NCBI GenBank assembly: GCA_963662155.1
Contig: OY759266.1
Span: forward strand, 54,245,510 to 54,309,509
Source: Lamellibrachia columna
Lineage: Eukaryota; Annelida; Polychaeta; Sabellida; Siboglinidae
DNA: 64,000 bases
Direction of reading: 5' to 3'
Shown here: positions 36,301 to 48,000 of the stretch, in pieces
Numbering within the stretch: position 1 is the first letter of the stretch
Layout of the letters: each line of letters starts with the position of its first letter
Notes under the pieces: model-generated
Seen by the model: the letters and a program-made list of their open reading frames with translations, nothing else
The model's database searches: none
Told to the model about the DNA's origin: nothing
Made by a program: the position numbers and the translations under genes

Positions 36301-39300
36301 TAGATACTCAAGGATGTCAGCATTGCCCTTGCGACTCGCTATGTGTAACCCACTCTCGCCCTTCAAGTCAAGCTGGCCGATTGTTGACCCGCTCTTTGAT
36401 GCCAGTAACTGCACAGACAGGGTTACTGTTACGACACACATGGACAGAAACCATTAGTATGTCATCACGTTATTCCAACTTCACAAATATGCAAAGAATA
36501 TGACTATATTCAAATAACCTCCTGATGATTCCTAGAAGCTGCTAAACTCCCTCCTCAATTCACTTATCCCACCGCAAATCAGGGCCACATCATTTTGCTC
36601 TTTTTTCCGGAGAATGTTGACTGGATCTGGTCGCAAATAACTTAATTTTTAATATAAAAAACTGATTTTTTTAATTCATTTGATTTTAAAAAAATCTGGT
36701 ATATAGACATTTATAGAGATGTTTATATTTATAAACTCTTTCAAACATGTTCTATTCAAATCGATTTGGGTACTTGTCTTAACAGAGGGCACATGATTTT
36801 TGCTTATATAAAGACATTAGGCAATGTCCACAAGGCCTCACCCCCTGTAGTTGCATAATCTGTCTTAGAAAGGAAAGCATGCTGTGTGTCTGTGGCTGTA
36901 ACAGTTTAACAAGATTTAACAAGATTGCCAGCGCAAACAACAAGTTCCAGATGGCAAGTGAACAAGGAAGCCATTGGCTTATCGAGAGTCCAACAATTTT
37001 CTCATCTATGTGTAGCCCGCCATTATCAGATATCTGTCAATTCTATTTTTAAGCATATTCACACTACTAGCATTAACACAATCATTTGGCAGTTTGTTCC
37101 ATTCATTTATCACCCTCTGTGAGAAAGAGTACTTTCTCATGTCCAACCTACACTGCTCCTTAACTAATGCTGTGTCCTCTGGTTCTACTGTTTGAAGAAC
37201 ATATTCCTATCAACATCCTCATAACCGTTCACGATTTTAAACACTTCTATTTGGTCTCCTCTTAGTCTCCTGGTCTCTAGTGTTGTCAAACCACATTGTA
37301 ATAAGCAACTTTCATAACTAAGGTCTCTCAATTCTGAAATCATTTTAGTTGCTCTTCGTTGTATTCTTTCTAGCTTGTCTATAATCCTTTTTACGATACG
37401 GCCTGCTTGGATACAATATTCCAAATGTGGTCTAACTATTGTGCTAATTATTGATTGCTGCGAGGGTGGATTAGCACCTGTCCAAGGCTCTGTGTAATCT
37501 ATGGGTCTCCAACCAGACTACAAACTGGTACAGTATTAAACAATTGTCACCAAGACTGTCTCACTTGAGTCAATATACTGAATTGGTAACAACTAGCACA
37601 AGCTCTAAATGGACTCTAACTAAGGGCTTCTGACTTGAAAAGATACTTCCTCTTGAAGTTTGTGTGGCTTCACTGCATTCAGAAAGGGAATAGCTCAAAC
37701 ATACACAATGTCATAAAATACTTGACTATCAGGCTATCTAGTGATAATACAACTACACAAGTGTGCGCACATCGTGCTTTTTCATTAAAAAAACATACAA
37801 AACTTTCTTGATCTCGATGCTTGTAAACAATTATTTGTGTTAAATTCATATAAATCAGCAATTAAAAAAATCAATGATTTAAATCAAATGATTTAAATCA
37901 AACAACCCTGGTTGTGGATACTAGATAGATTTGATTTTTTTGGCAAAATTATTTCAAAAAGAGGTGAGCAAAAACATTTTATTGGGTACTAGGACCTTTA
38001 AATGACTTGATCTAACAGGGCTAAGTAGACATTTGCATAAGTGTCATAGCTACAACTTGTACACCTAACACAACATAGCTACAACTTGTACACCTAACAC
38101 AACATAGCTACAACTTGTACACCTAACACAACATACCTGAATGACGGCTGGATTGTTGCCGCTGGCTGCATAATGAAACACATTCCTCCCTTCACTGTCT
38201 GCCAGGTCTAAATCAACGCCTTTGATAATAAGCTCCTGGATCACAGCCAAGTTACCACCCTCAATAGCCACCATCACTGGGGTAACCTTGGTCATCAAGT
38301 CGGCATCATTCAGACCCCTGAAGTAACAATTTCATATAAAAAGCTTACAAACTGAAAAGAATGTTTGTTGTTCTTGTGGCAACAGCTGACATTTTCACTT
38401 CCGAGTCGTTATTATGTAACCTTTTATAAGAATAACCACTACAGCTAGGCCGAGTTGGACACTCCAATCAGTGGTCAGTGAATATAACAATGTCATCCAC
38501 CTCGTCTAAGCAGAAAGAGAATCAGTTAGTGCTTGTTGTCTCACACAGGTGGCAAGCATGACTTGCAGCATATACACATTGATGTACTCCAGTGTCGCTT
38601 TACTAGCAGAAATCATACTTGTATATTATGAAACAAAAAACCTATACAAAGAAGATACTACAAAGTGGTAACATATCTACTTATTTTCTATGCGAGTAAA
38701 ATCAATGTACTTAAAACTACCTTAATAAAAGTAAAAGTACATTCTAAAAGAAACTACTTCAGAAAAATAGGCTACCACCTATTGGTTAGGCAGGACTAAT
38801 TATTTATTAACTAGTTTGGATTGTGTGAAGAGAGATTCAATTTGGCCTAAGAGAACTGGGATGAACTTACTCAGCCATCGTGGCGTGTGTGAGGAAGTCA
38901 AGGAAGCAGAGTTTGGCAGCCAGATGAGCACAGTTCCACGTTGGATGATCTTTGAGTACGTCGCACATGTGCTGTAATTTGTCGCACTTGAGTAACTTTG
39001 GACGGTGCTGAACAAGAGGCTCCAGCTTGTGGCTCAACGACACAAACATAGCCTGTGCAGACGCCTCGGAATTTTCTCGGAACAAGCTTAAACATTGAAG
39101 ATGGCGATGAAACAGCAATGTTGTGGATAACTTAAAGAACGTTATCATAATCGAGGTTGAAAATTATGATCTGATTCAGGATATTGATATAGTTGACAAC
39201 GAATGTTACAACAAATGGTGGCAGTTTGGACATTGAACTGTAACACAACACTGAAATACAGACTGCTGAAATCCTTCTCATAATTTTTTTTAAATGTTAT

Positions 39301-41241
39301 TTTCCATTTCTGTGCACCCAGTAGACCCATTGTCCTATCATACTTGAATTTTGCATATATAATCTGCACCAATATGTCTATATATTCAGCAAATTTCAGA
39401 TATGTAGCTTGTGAACTTCTTACGTTAAAAAGCACTTGAAAACAGATCAAAATAACTGGTGTGTTTTGGCCGCTTACCCTCTGTTCACATCATAGGGCGT
39501 TACATATACAATTAGCATGTAAATGCTTAGTTTTTTGCAGAAGAGCTCATTGGTTAAAATTTAAACAAATTCTGAGACATCAACTTTTGAAATTTCTTGA
39601 AAATTGGTTGATTTGACACAGAATGACCCAAATGCAGTTTGTTAAATTTCACAATGATGTGCATTTAATTTATATTAAATACATCACCAAAAAAACACAA
39701 ATAGGCAAGACAGATTGTTGGCAATGTTAAGGATTTACCACATTTCAATTAAATTAAATGCAGTTCATCAAGTTTCTCCATGGTGTGCAATTTATTTCAT
39801 TTCCACTACACATATTTAAATCAAACAAACTGCATATTCATTGTGTTTAAATGTCTGCATGAACCAGTCACCTGAAGAGTTTACTTGGAGAAGGCTCAGG
39901 CCAGGCAAATACACCACAGAACATTGTGTCATTCTTGTAGAGGACGAGACACTCAGACCTTGAAATAAGAATCATTCTGCAAACAAAACGGAAACTCATA
40001 ATTTTTATTAGTTCATATTTAAATGTGGCAATTTCAGACAAAATCTTAACAGAGCCTAATCTGAACATAGCCAATGACTAGCTAATACTGCAAGTAATTG
40101 CTTTTAGCTTGGCTATTTACAAACATGTTAATCTTTCATCTAGTGTGCATATATATGCAGGGTTGAATAAAATCATGATTTAAAAAAAAAAATTTTTTAA
40201 TCAGATTTATTTGATTTAAATCGGATTTATTTGATTTTTTTTCAATCGGGTATCTAGACATTTATATAGATGTTTATATTTATAAACTCTTTCAAACGTG
40301 TTCTATTCAAATCGATTTGGGTACTTGTCTAAACAGAGGGTACATGATTTTTGCTTATATAAAACATTAGACGATGTCCACAAGGCCTCACCCCCTGTAG
40401 TTGCATAATCTGTCTTGGAAAGGAAAGCATTCTATGTGTCTGTGGCTGTAGCAGTGCTAATTATTGTTTGCTTAGAGGGTGGATTAGCACCTGTCCAGGG
40501 CTCTATGTACTCTATGGGTCTCCAACCAGACTGCAAACTGGTACAGTATTAAACAATTGTAGCCAAGACTGTCTTACTTGAGTCAACATACTGAATTGGT
40601 AACAACTAGCACAAGCTCTAGGTTGACTTTAACTCGGGGCTTCTGACTTGAAAGGATACTTGCTCTGGAAGACAAGTTTGTGTGGCTTTACTGCATTCAG
40701 AAAGGGAATAGCTCAAACACACACAATGTCATAAAATATTTGACTACCAGAGTATCTGGTAACAATACAGCTACACAAGTGTGCGCACTTTGTGCTTTTG
40801 TATTAAAAAAACATACAAAACTTTGTTGATCTCGATGCTTGTAAACAATTATTTGTGTTAAATTCATATAAATCAGCGATTAAAAAATCGGAAGTAAAAA
40901 AACATAAATTAATTCTTTTTTTAATTTTTTGTTGGGAGTGATTTAAATCATGATTTAAATCAATGATTTAAATCAATGATTTAAATAAAATTAATTAAAT
41001 CAAACAACCCTGTATATATGTACACATGCATACCACTAAGATTCCTATCAGTTTGTTTTTTAATATATGCATTGAATCAATACCGGTTTTAATTGTGAAC
41101 AGTAATAGGAATAATTAATTAACATTAATACCTTTCTAAGCTTTGCTCAGTTATTTCTGTAACTTGTGTTGATGGCTTTTGTCCAATAACATTGGACATC
41201 ACCTTGGATATGCCACTCAAGGCACGAGTCAACAGGGACAT
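22542..41241 (-). CDS. PLA2G6: Calcium-independent phospholipase A2 (iPLA2-beta, group VI), complete, 17 exons
   Basis: Hydrolyses the sn-2 acyl bond of membrane phospholipids without calcium; the family acts in membrane remodelling and mitochondria. Exons: 41241-41132, 39976-39872, 39086-38871, 38317-38137, 36408-36221, 35622-35526, 35178-34990, 34541-34426, 33768-33620, 32052-31913, 30525-30372, 29946-29796, 28749-28622, 24657-24503, 23766-23599, 23108-23010, 22658-22542. They total 2463 nt, 820 residues (human long form 806), with matching phases at every junction. The N-terminus is [20 protein letters not shown]. Ankyrin repeats span about 145-430 ([21 protein letters not shown]). The patatin-like domain has [10 protein letters not shown] (499-508), nucleophile Ser537 in GTSTGG and catalytic Asp667 in FLDGGL, followed by SLGTG and AWCTMIG. 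The intron after the exon ending at 28622 uses a GC donor (G|GCAAGT). Introns hold hAT, LINE and minisatellite insertions. Confidence 0.95.
24817..26357. mobile_element. Probable hAT-like transposon remnant with GCCC-rich ends
   Basis: Both ends are filled with degenerate GGCCC/GCCCAGG subrepeats (24835-25030 and 26265-26330), unlike the AT-rich middle. The left end begins TGCCCTGCACGAGCC; the right end is TTTTTCAGCCCTG. On the minus strand, 25200-25294 encodes [18 protein letters not shown], which resembles the start of BED-finger hAT transposases. I could not establish a clean target duplication. It lies in the long PLA2G6 intron with the GC donor. Confidence 0.4.
26649..26734. repeat. AT dinucleotide microsatellite
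   Basis: About 43 uninterrupted AT units. Partial echoes of the flank (TAGTAGATATTA, AAGTAATACAAAT) repeat downstream to 26810. Confidence 0.95.
27275..27345. repeat. TA-rich microsatellite
   Basis: Interrupted TA runs around 27276-27345 in intron sequence of PLA2G6. Confidence 0.85.
27467..28140 (-). mobile_element. Decayed CR1/Jockey-group LINE C-terminal fragment
   Basis: The minus-strand frame 27467-27907 encodes [37 protein letters not shown] and [12 protein letters not shown]. This is the same layout as the C-terminus of the LINE at 14606-16968 (KLQKKAIRI, EPLFKSLSVLKVEDLLKV, KQLPAYLQ). Upstream pieces to about 28140 ([15 protein letters not shown]) are frameshifted. It is a different, older copy. 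Confidence 0.7.
27855..28037. repeat. 61-bp tandem triplication within a LINE fragment
   Basis: CCAGTATACAACAGTTGATG occurs at 27855, 27916 and 27977, exactly 61 bases apart and nearly identical. It duplicates the LINE region that encodes the [13 protein letters not shown] segment, so it arose after insertion. Confidence 0.9.
28943..29470 (-). mobile_element. Degraded LINE reverse transcriptase C-terminal fragment
   Basis: The minus-strand frame 28943-29206 reads [35 protein letters not shown] and [15 protein letters not shown]. Upstream sequence in shifted frames reads [18 protein letters not shown] and LYARG. Such C-terminal regions are common in invertebrate LINEs. Frameshifts and stops show it is dead. 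It lies in PLA2G6 intron 12. Confidence 0.6.
30476..30650 (-). repeat. About 58-bp triplication of the acceptor and start of the PLA2G6 glycine-rich exon
   Basis: On the coding strand, TTGTAGATCTTG or TTGTAGATCCTG followed by the GGAGGA..GGCCTCATC block occurs three times. The copy nearest the exon body is the real one. The middle copy has an in-frame TGA after five codons. The outermost copy still encodes [11 protein letters not shown] behind its own TAG acceptor. Confidence 0.8.
30785..31430. repeat. Minisatellite, 26-bp unit
   Basis: About 24 imperfect copies of a unit containing GGATCACTGGGCATGCACTG, in the PLA2G6 intron between the linker exon (31913-32052) and the lipase exon (30372-30525). 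Confidence 0.9.
32765..33560. repeat. Minisatellite, 29-bp unit
   Basis: About 27 highly similar copies of a unit containing CATAAACTTGACTGGGT(A/G)GT. It begins inside and ends within 60 bases of the donor of the PLA2G6 exon at 33620-33768. Confidence 0.95.
34554..34645. repeat. Short tandem repeat, about 26-bp unit
   Basis: Three copies containing ACCACATAACTCAGACACAA, just upstream (in gene orientation) of the PLA2G6 exon at 34426-34541. Confidence 0.75.
35300..35405. repeat. CATG/TG-rich simple repeat
   Basis: Interrupted CATGCATG and TGTG units. The Cys/His-rich frames on both strands come from the repeat. Confidence 0.75.
36640..37910. mobile_element. hAT-type DNA transposon, copy 2 (left end decayed)
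   Basis: It shares the internal sequence of copies 1 and 3 (ACATGATTTTTGCTTATATA, CACAAGGCCTCACCCCCTGT, GGTGGATTAGCACCTGTCC) and the right end AAATCAAACAACCCTG at 37910. The left CAGGGTTG terminus is not recognisable. A CR1-like fragment is inserted inside it in inverse orientation. It lies in PLA2G6 intron 4. Confidence 0.85.
36905..37441 (-). mobile_element. CR1-like LINE 3' fragment nested in hAT copy 2
   Basis: On the minus strand it reads [28 protein letters not shown] and [18 protein letters not shown], then the same 3' UTR as at 6305-6541, and ends in tandem AATCTTGTTA. It is a short 5'-truncated copy. The element is interrupted at the same hAT segment (between CTGTAACAGT and GCTAATTATTG) where copy 3 is continuous. 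Confidence 0.85.
38045..38136 (-). repeat. 29-bp tandem repeat abutting a PLA2G6 splice donor
   Basis: CATAGCTACAACTTGTACAC occurs at 38045, 38074 and 38103. On the coding strand the array starts at the second base of the donor GTATGTTGTG (38136-38132). The intron therefore opens with a run of TATGTTGTGTTAGG units directly after exon 4. Confidence 0.9.
40158..41012. mobile_element. hAT-type DNA transposon, copy 3 (complete, non-autonomous)
   Basis: Full-length 855-bp copy with ends CAGGGTTGAATAAAATCATG and ATCAAACAACCCTG, flanked by a perfect 8-bp duplication TATATATG (40150-40157 and 41013-41020). It is the reference for the family because it has no nested insertion. It lies in PLA2G6 intron 1. 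Confidence 0.92.
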
Positions 41242-41573
41242 GATGAAGTTTGACGCTCAAACTGCAAAGGAATTGCTCAACCTCTACATTGACACAACAG
41301 TGAGACAACACAACATATATGTAAATGCAAGTTGAAGAATACTATATATTAATAGCATAATAGAATATTTTATAAAAAATGTGGCCTGATGCAGAAATGG
41401 CTAGTTTCTTGTATGCCAGGATAGTTGTGCACTGCATACCCAGAAGCATAGGCAAGAAGAATGTACAGCAATACGTTAATTTCCATGACAACATAAGATG
41501 CCTGCAGAAATTCTCTTTAATCTACTAGGCCACAAGAGTCAGGTTAGCAGTTGTAGGGATACTCCAAATTCAT

Positions 41574-41862
<289 letters not shown>

Positions 41863-43124
41863 GCCTATCATCACAACACTAGTTCCTGCACTACCCACAT
41901 ACAATACATATATAAATATATATTACTGCAGTACAAGTGGATGCTAGAGAACAAGAAAAGTAGTTTAACTGGACAAGTCTAAGTGTATTTTAGTCATAAG
42001 TAGCAATGCCGGAGCTCGTTAGGCGGCGCTAGTAGTGCTATGATCAGCAAGTCGACCAAAACGTGTACCCAGAGAGGCCCGTTTATAGGGGGTGCCTTTA
42101 ACGGTCCATAGCAGCCGACATAGACCACCTATAATAAAAGTGTGCATATGCCCGTAAAGCTGAATAAACGTTCTTTACTCCGATGTACATCCCGTTTTAT
42201 TTCTTTAGGTGAAAGTATTTTGTTTTTTAAGGTGAAAATTTCACGATTTTCGCAAATCCGGGATTCACCTTGATTCACGAAAAAAACAATTGTATGTCTT
42301 TTATTGATCAATTACTAACACAAAAATATGTTTTTGGATTTTGGCTAGTAATGTACTGTACAACTAAAACAACCCCCTATCACTATCCACCGACGCCAAG
42401 AATTATCTATTTGAACGTTAGGTGGCGCCACACACGTCAGAATAATAAATTATGCGATGTCCTAGCCCGCTGTTCTTTCAAGTTCATCTTTCTCGTCGTA
42501 GTTGTTGAAAGCTCATAAATATCCATTCTTCAAGTACGTGTGTAAGTAGTAATTGATCTATCTAACTATATTATCGTGTTGCAGTATATTTTTGAAGTTC
42601 TGGAGGGTGTATTGCTAATTTTGGCGGGAGATAAAACATGTAAACAAACTTGCAGTGACGGCGTGACTGACCTGTCAAACGATGTCCCAGCAGACAAGAC
42701 GAAGAAAGGCATCCATTACCCACATTAAGCTCAAAGCTGAGTCTTACACTTGGAATGTTAATATGATTTACACTGTGCTTTCTGATTGTTTTTCATTATA
42801 AGTACTATCATAACTGTGGATACGACTTATGTATAGTGACTAATGACTAGTATTAGTAGTAATGTAAATATTTGTTTATGCCAAATTTATCTATTTTGGA
42901 TATGATGATGGCCTAGATGATGGGTGAAGGTGTATGAAACTCTAAAAATTATGTACAACTGATAGTTGGTATGCAATATTGTGTCAGAATGGTTATTCAC
43001 TCAACGATCCACACATATTGATTATGATACTTGTAATGACGTACATATTTATAGTAGTTGTTTCTTATTTTAACTACTAATACACCCAGATAATGCAATA
43101 AGTATGACAATAAAAGCTTACATT

Positions 43125-44190
43125 TCATCCTACATGATACAGCTGTGGAAAGGCTTCTGTCAAAATCTGCATAATAGTTCGCAGTTAAAACCTTGTAAAC
43201 CATATTTTCATATACATAATAATGCTAATGATCTATACACGTCAATCATGCTTAGAACTAGACACCAAGTTTTAAAATGTCTCTGTAGGGTATATATTGT
43301 TTTTTTTTCCTTTTTACCAACTGCCCCTGTATAAATGTGCAAAATAAGTGAAAAATAGCACTGTTTACAGATTTCTTGCAACCAAAATAATGGATGCACT
43401 GGTGTGAATGACCCCCACACAGGTTGAGAACATTTAGTACTTCCACAGTATGTCAAAAAAATTACATTAACATTAATATTAGTAATTTTTTTAAGCCAGG
43501 TACACTTTTAATCAAAATAGAAAAAACGTGTTTTGGAAATGTTGATGGGGGTGTCTTTAAAGTGCTCTAACATGAAAACTAATTAACGTTCAGCCACACA
43601 ACTGATTCCATGATGCATCTTAATAATATATCTTTCCAATGATCATCATCCTACATGATACACATGTCAAATATTCATCTTGCATTAGCATGTCTTCAGC
43701 TGTGAACATGCTTCTGTAAAGATACATAAAAGTTTGCAGTTTAAAAAAATCTTGTAAAAACTATTGTTCACATATATAATAATGCTAATGACCTATACAT
43801 GTCAAACATGCTTAGAAGTAGATACTGAGTTTTTAAAATGTATCTTAGGGTATATACTGTGGTTGTTTTTTACTTTTTACCAACCACCCCTGTAAAAATG
43901 TGCAAAATAAGTGAAAAATAACACTGTTTACAGCTCTCTTGCAACAAAAATAATGGATGCACTGGTATGAATGACCCCCACACAGGTTCAGAACATTGAG
44001 TACTTCCACAATATGTAAAAAAAATACATTAACATTAATATTAGTACATTTGTTAGACCAGGTACACTTTTTTGATCAAAATAGAAAAAACGTGTTTTGA
44101 AAACGTTGATGGGGGGTCTTTAAAGTGCTCTTAAATGAAAACATACAGCCATACAACTGATAGCATGATGTATCTTAATAACAGGCCTTT
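43125..44190. repeat. About 550-bp direct duplication
   Basis: Copy A (about 43125-43640) and copy B (about 43650-44190) share, in order, CTACATGATAC, ATAATAATGCTAATGA, CATGCTTAGAA, GGTATATA, AACTGCCCCTGT/AACCACCCCTGT, ATGGATGCACTGGT, ACCCCCACACAGGTT and TCTTTAAAGTGCTC. Copy B has extra sequence near its start. No coding potential is seen. Confidence 0.85.
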
Positions 44191-45026
44191 CCAACGATGT
44201 ATAATACTTTGCAATAACTTAATTATCTCAAAATGGTCCAGCATAGCTATCATAAGACTCAAACTCAAGCTTGGTGTCGATCTCCAACTCAATGAGTAAT
44301 TACAGTGACACTCACAAACACAGTGCAGTATCACAGTGACAGTCAGTGTCAGATTCTGTCACAGATGACAGTATAGGTGATTCGTTGTCAGTCAGTGCTG
44401 GCAGTGGGACATTCAGTGATGATTCTAGAATCTAGTTTGTTTGCCTAACATCACTCATCAGCGTGATTTGGAGAATTTCAACTTTTCACGGAAACAAGTA
44501 ATAATGCTTCTAACGCCATATACCACTTTCAAGTTGTTATTCTACAAGCCCTCTGAAAACAATACTGTTTTCACTACATATAAAATAAAAAATCAGCAAC
44601 ACATCTTAAAGTTGTACTTTGCGTCCTCCGCTTTCGTTTTATTTTATGATAGATACTGGAACCGTTTGTTTGGTTCAGCGTACGTTTCTGCCCAAAACAA
44701 TTTGCACAAATACGTTGTAAACTTGTATCATTTTGATATTCTGAATCGACAGTTGGCATGGATTATCAATAGCACCTATATTTCCTTATATTTTAAATGA
44801 ATCGTTTACATATTAAGCAGTAGCTAGGCCTATTTTTGCCCAGTGTCGTGAAGAGCTGCCACCTATTGGCATCTTGTAGAAACAGGCACGTGTCGTCATG
44901 TGGCTCTACGAACATCCGGGCGTTTTAACTTCGCCATTTTGCACTTGGAGATTGTTAAAGAAAAAATTTTGCTACAAGAATCGTAATAAATTCGTTCACA
45001 TTTTAGATAATTGACGTTGAACAAGT

Positions 45027-48000
45027 ATGGGAAGAAAAAAGAAGAAGCAGATGAAGCCATGGTGTTGGTATCCTTTGCAAATAGTCACATGATCATGGTA
45101 CACAATGAACTGTGAAATTGTGCTTATGCATTCGTTTTCGCGTGGGTTTGCCAGTTTTATTCTACGATTTGACACACATGTTGTGGTGATTATACACTTG
45201 TTTTAAATAATCCTAGAAATCGCATCTTGTGCCTAAATACACAGTTCAGTAAACGCTTATTTAGGCTAGGACCAAGCCCTGCTCCTAGGGTCTGTAAAAT
45301 CAATTCAAGAAGACAATTTCGTCGTAAGTTATGATAAGTGTTCACGATGTAGACGTAGTAATTTCATTCTGGTTTCAAAGCTCTAAGTCTTACAGCGAGT
45401 AAAATGATAACATTTAACTAAAAAGTGGCATGAATCCTAAGCAATGTACACATCTAATGAGACCACCTACTGGCTGGTCATGTAAGCCAGAGATGGGTGA
45501 TTACACCACATATGTAATTGATTATGATTACTCATTTTAATGTGTGATTACAAGTATGATTACCTTTAAGAACATAATTGACATAATGAAAAAACTTGTT
45601 ATTATTGTCACCATGTTGTTCAAGAGCACAATCGATAGGGAGCACAAACGATAGGGAGTGAGAGCGATTGCTCACCTTAAAAATTATGCCCTGGCTAGCC
45701 ATTCCAATTGTGGTCCATTGGTGTTGTGCAGAATTTGAATTATAGCCTTATCTCAATCGCTTGTAGTCGGCAGTTACAAATTCCTTTATGTTGACGTTAT
45801 TTTACAGTAAAGAACTCTAGTTTGTGTGGTTTACTGATACTGGCAACCGTATGATATAAATACGTCTAACAGTAGTAATAGCATAGTAGTAATTAGCATG
45901 CTAGTTTCTTTCACTGAGCAAAAAAATTATATAAGCGTGAATGGATGTTTGTGTACATGTATTTTTGTTTAAGTGAATGAATAAAATTGTGTACATGTGT
46001 GCAGGTAAACAAAATATTATAACCCATTCAGGACAAAAGCCTCTCTGTTAAAACTTCTGCCGGACAAAACCTTACCATTTGATTCAAGAACAAAAAAGAA
46101 ACAGTGGTGTTTATAAATGTAATTGAAAAAAGTGCCAGAGTACAAGAGTACTGACAGTCAACTTCATAGGCAAGAATGACACCCTCAGAATTAAGCACAA
46201 CACAAAAACATTCACTGTACAATGATATTTAAATCTGTGCAATATCATTAAAAAGGTCATTGCAATTTACAGAATTATAATGGTTGACTTAAACTTTCAT
46301 CACCACTGTTCAGTTATCAGTGAAAATAGTTTTACTTGGTAGCAAAATGTCAAATATATTTACTATCACAAGCATTGCAAGTTTATCTCCTATGCAAAAC
46401 TGGGATTTTATTTCCATCCACAGGAGACGTTTACATCAATAAAAATAACAAAATACATTTAACCAAGCAAATAATTGAAACATAGTTGTTGAAATTAAAC
46501 AAGCCTTGTTTTGGAATGACATGCACATCAGCAAGGTCTAGCCCAGGAAAGTTATTCAATAATTCATGCCATTGTAATATAAGTACTGTACTATGAAATG
46601 AACACAAATGCAAATTCAGTCAAGCACATGTTATGACCTAAACCACACATAAGCACCTCATACAGGCACCTCTCACTATATCACCATCGGCCTATTCCAG
46701 AATCGCTCCGATCCCAACTTAGACCCGAGCAATGCTACACAAATTAAGAGAGAAAAAACCTACTTGCATTGGTGTTGGGAATTTGGCAACATACATATTC
46801 ACAAGGTAATTGTGATTGTAATTGTGATTACTTTGACAGTTTAATCAAGTACGGTTACAATTGCTTGGCCTTTTTGACCCGTGTAATTGAATATGAGTAC
46901 GATTACTCCAAAATGTTCAACGATTACTCCATCTCTAATGTAAACATGACACACAAGTTATAATTTGTCTCCTTGGATGGTAGATGACGATATTGAGCAC
47001 ATTTCTGTAAAAAAAAAAATCACCTTGTCATACACACTAAACTAAACCTGAAAACCATATCTTGCATATGTGCACTAAAATCGTCTTGCTTCATATGGAC
47101 AAATACTCTCGAGTGCCAAATAAACATAGGCCAAATAACAGTATAGGGTGGCAAATCCCGAAATTGGTCAAATTTAATAATAGTATAGTGCTGAATAACC
47201 GTATGGGGGGACAAATTGTTCGAAACAAATAATAGTACAATGCAAAAAAGTCACTAGTATATTTGTCTTTTTAGCTCCGAAGCAATTTTTTTACTCTACA
47301 TGAAGCCAAAGCGTCGCTAGAAAATTACGCTGATTGCCATGTATTTAATATTTTTCTTACCAAATATGCATAAACTTTGTGCGTATTTGCATTTTATATC
47401 TGTGAAAAACCGGGGAATTTTCTGTTTTTAAATGGACATTAAAATTTTATTAAATAGAATATGCAAGCCCGTTTCAGGGGAACCGGCGCCAGCTCATTAT
47501 GACCGGTTTGAGGCGCTGCACATGACGGCCATTTACATGGTGATAATGCTGTTTTAACTAATAATATACCATGTCGAGCTCCCAAAAACTAAGGATTCTG
47601 ATCGATTCATCTAATCATGGAAATGGTCTAATACTTCGGGATCAAAATCTAGGATCCTCAGAAGCACGGGCTTGCTAAATCTCACCCCTGTAGTATAATG
47701 CCAAATAAGGTGCGTATAGGGTGGCATTTTCCTTCAAATACGCGTAAAGGGACGCTTATTCGGTACTGCCTTTGAGTTAACGTTTAATTAAGATGATCAC
47801 CTTTTGTTGATGCCGTCTCTCTGGAATTTCGATACTAATGAATTGTGTCAAAAGATGTCGGCTACTGGGTCTGTCAGAAAAGACACGAAAAGCTGTTGGT
47901 GCCTTCTGTCTGATGTCTGTGTAGGGGGAGGTAAAATATCCCAAACAGGGAAATGGAAAAAACCTGTCAGACTCGCAGAGCCAATGGTCTTGATCTACAA

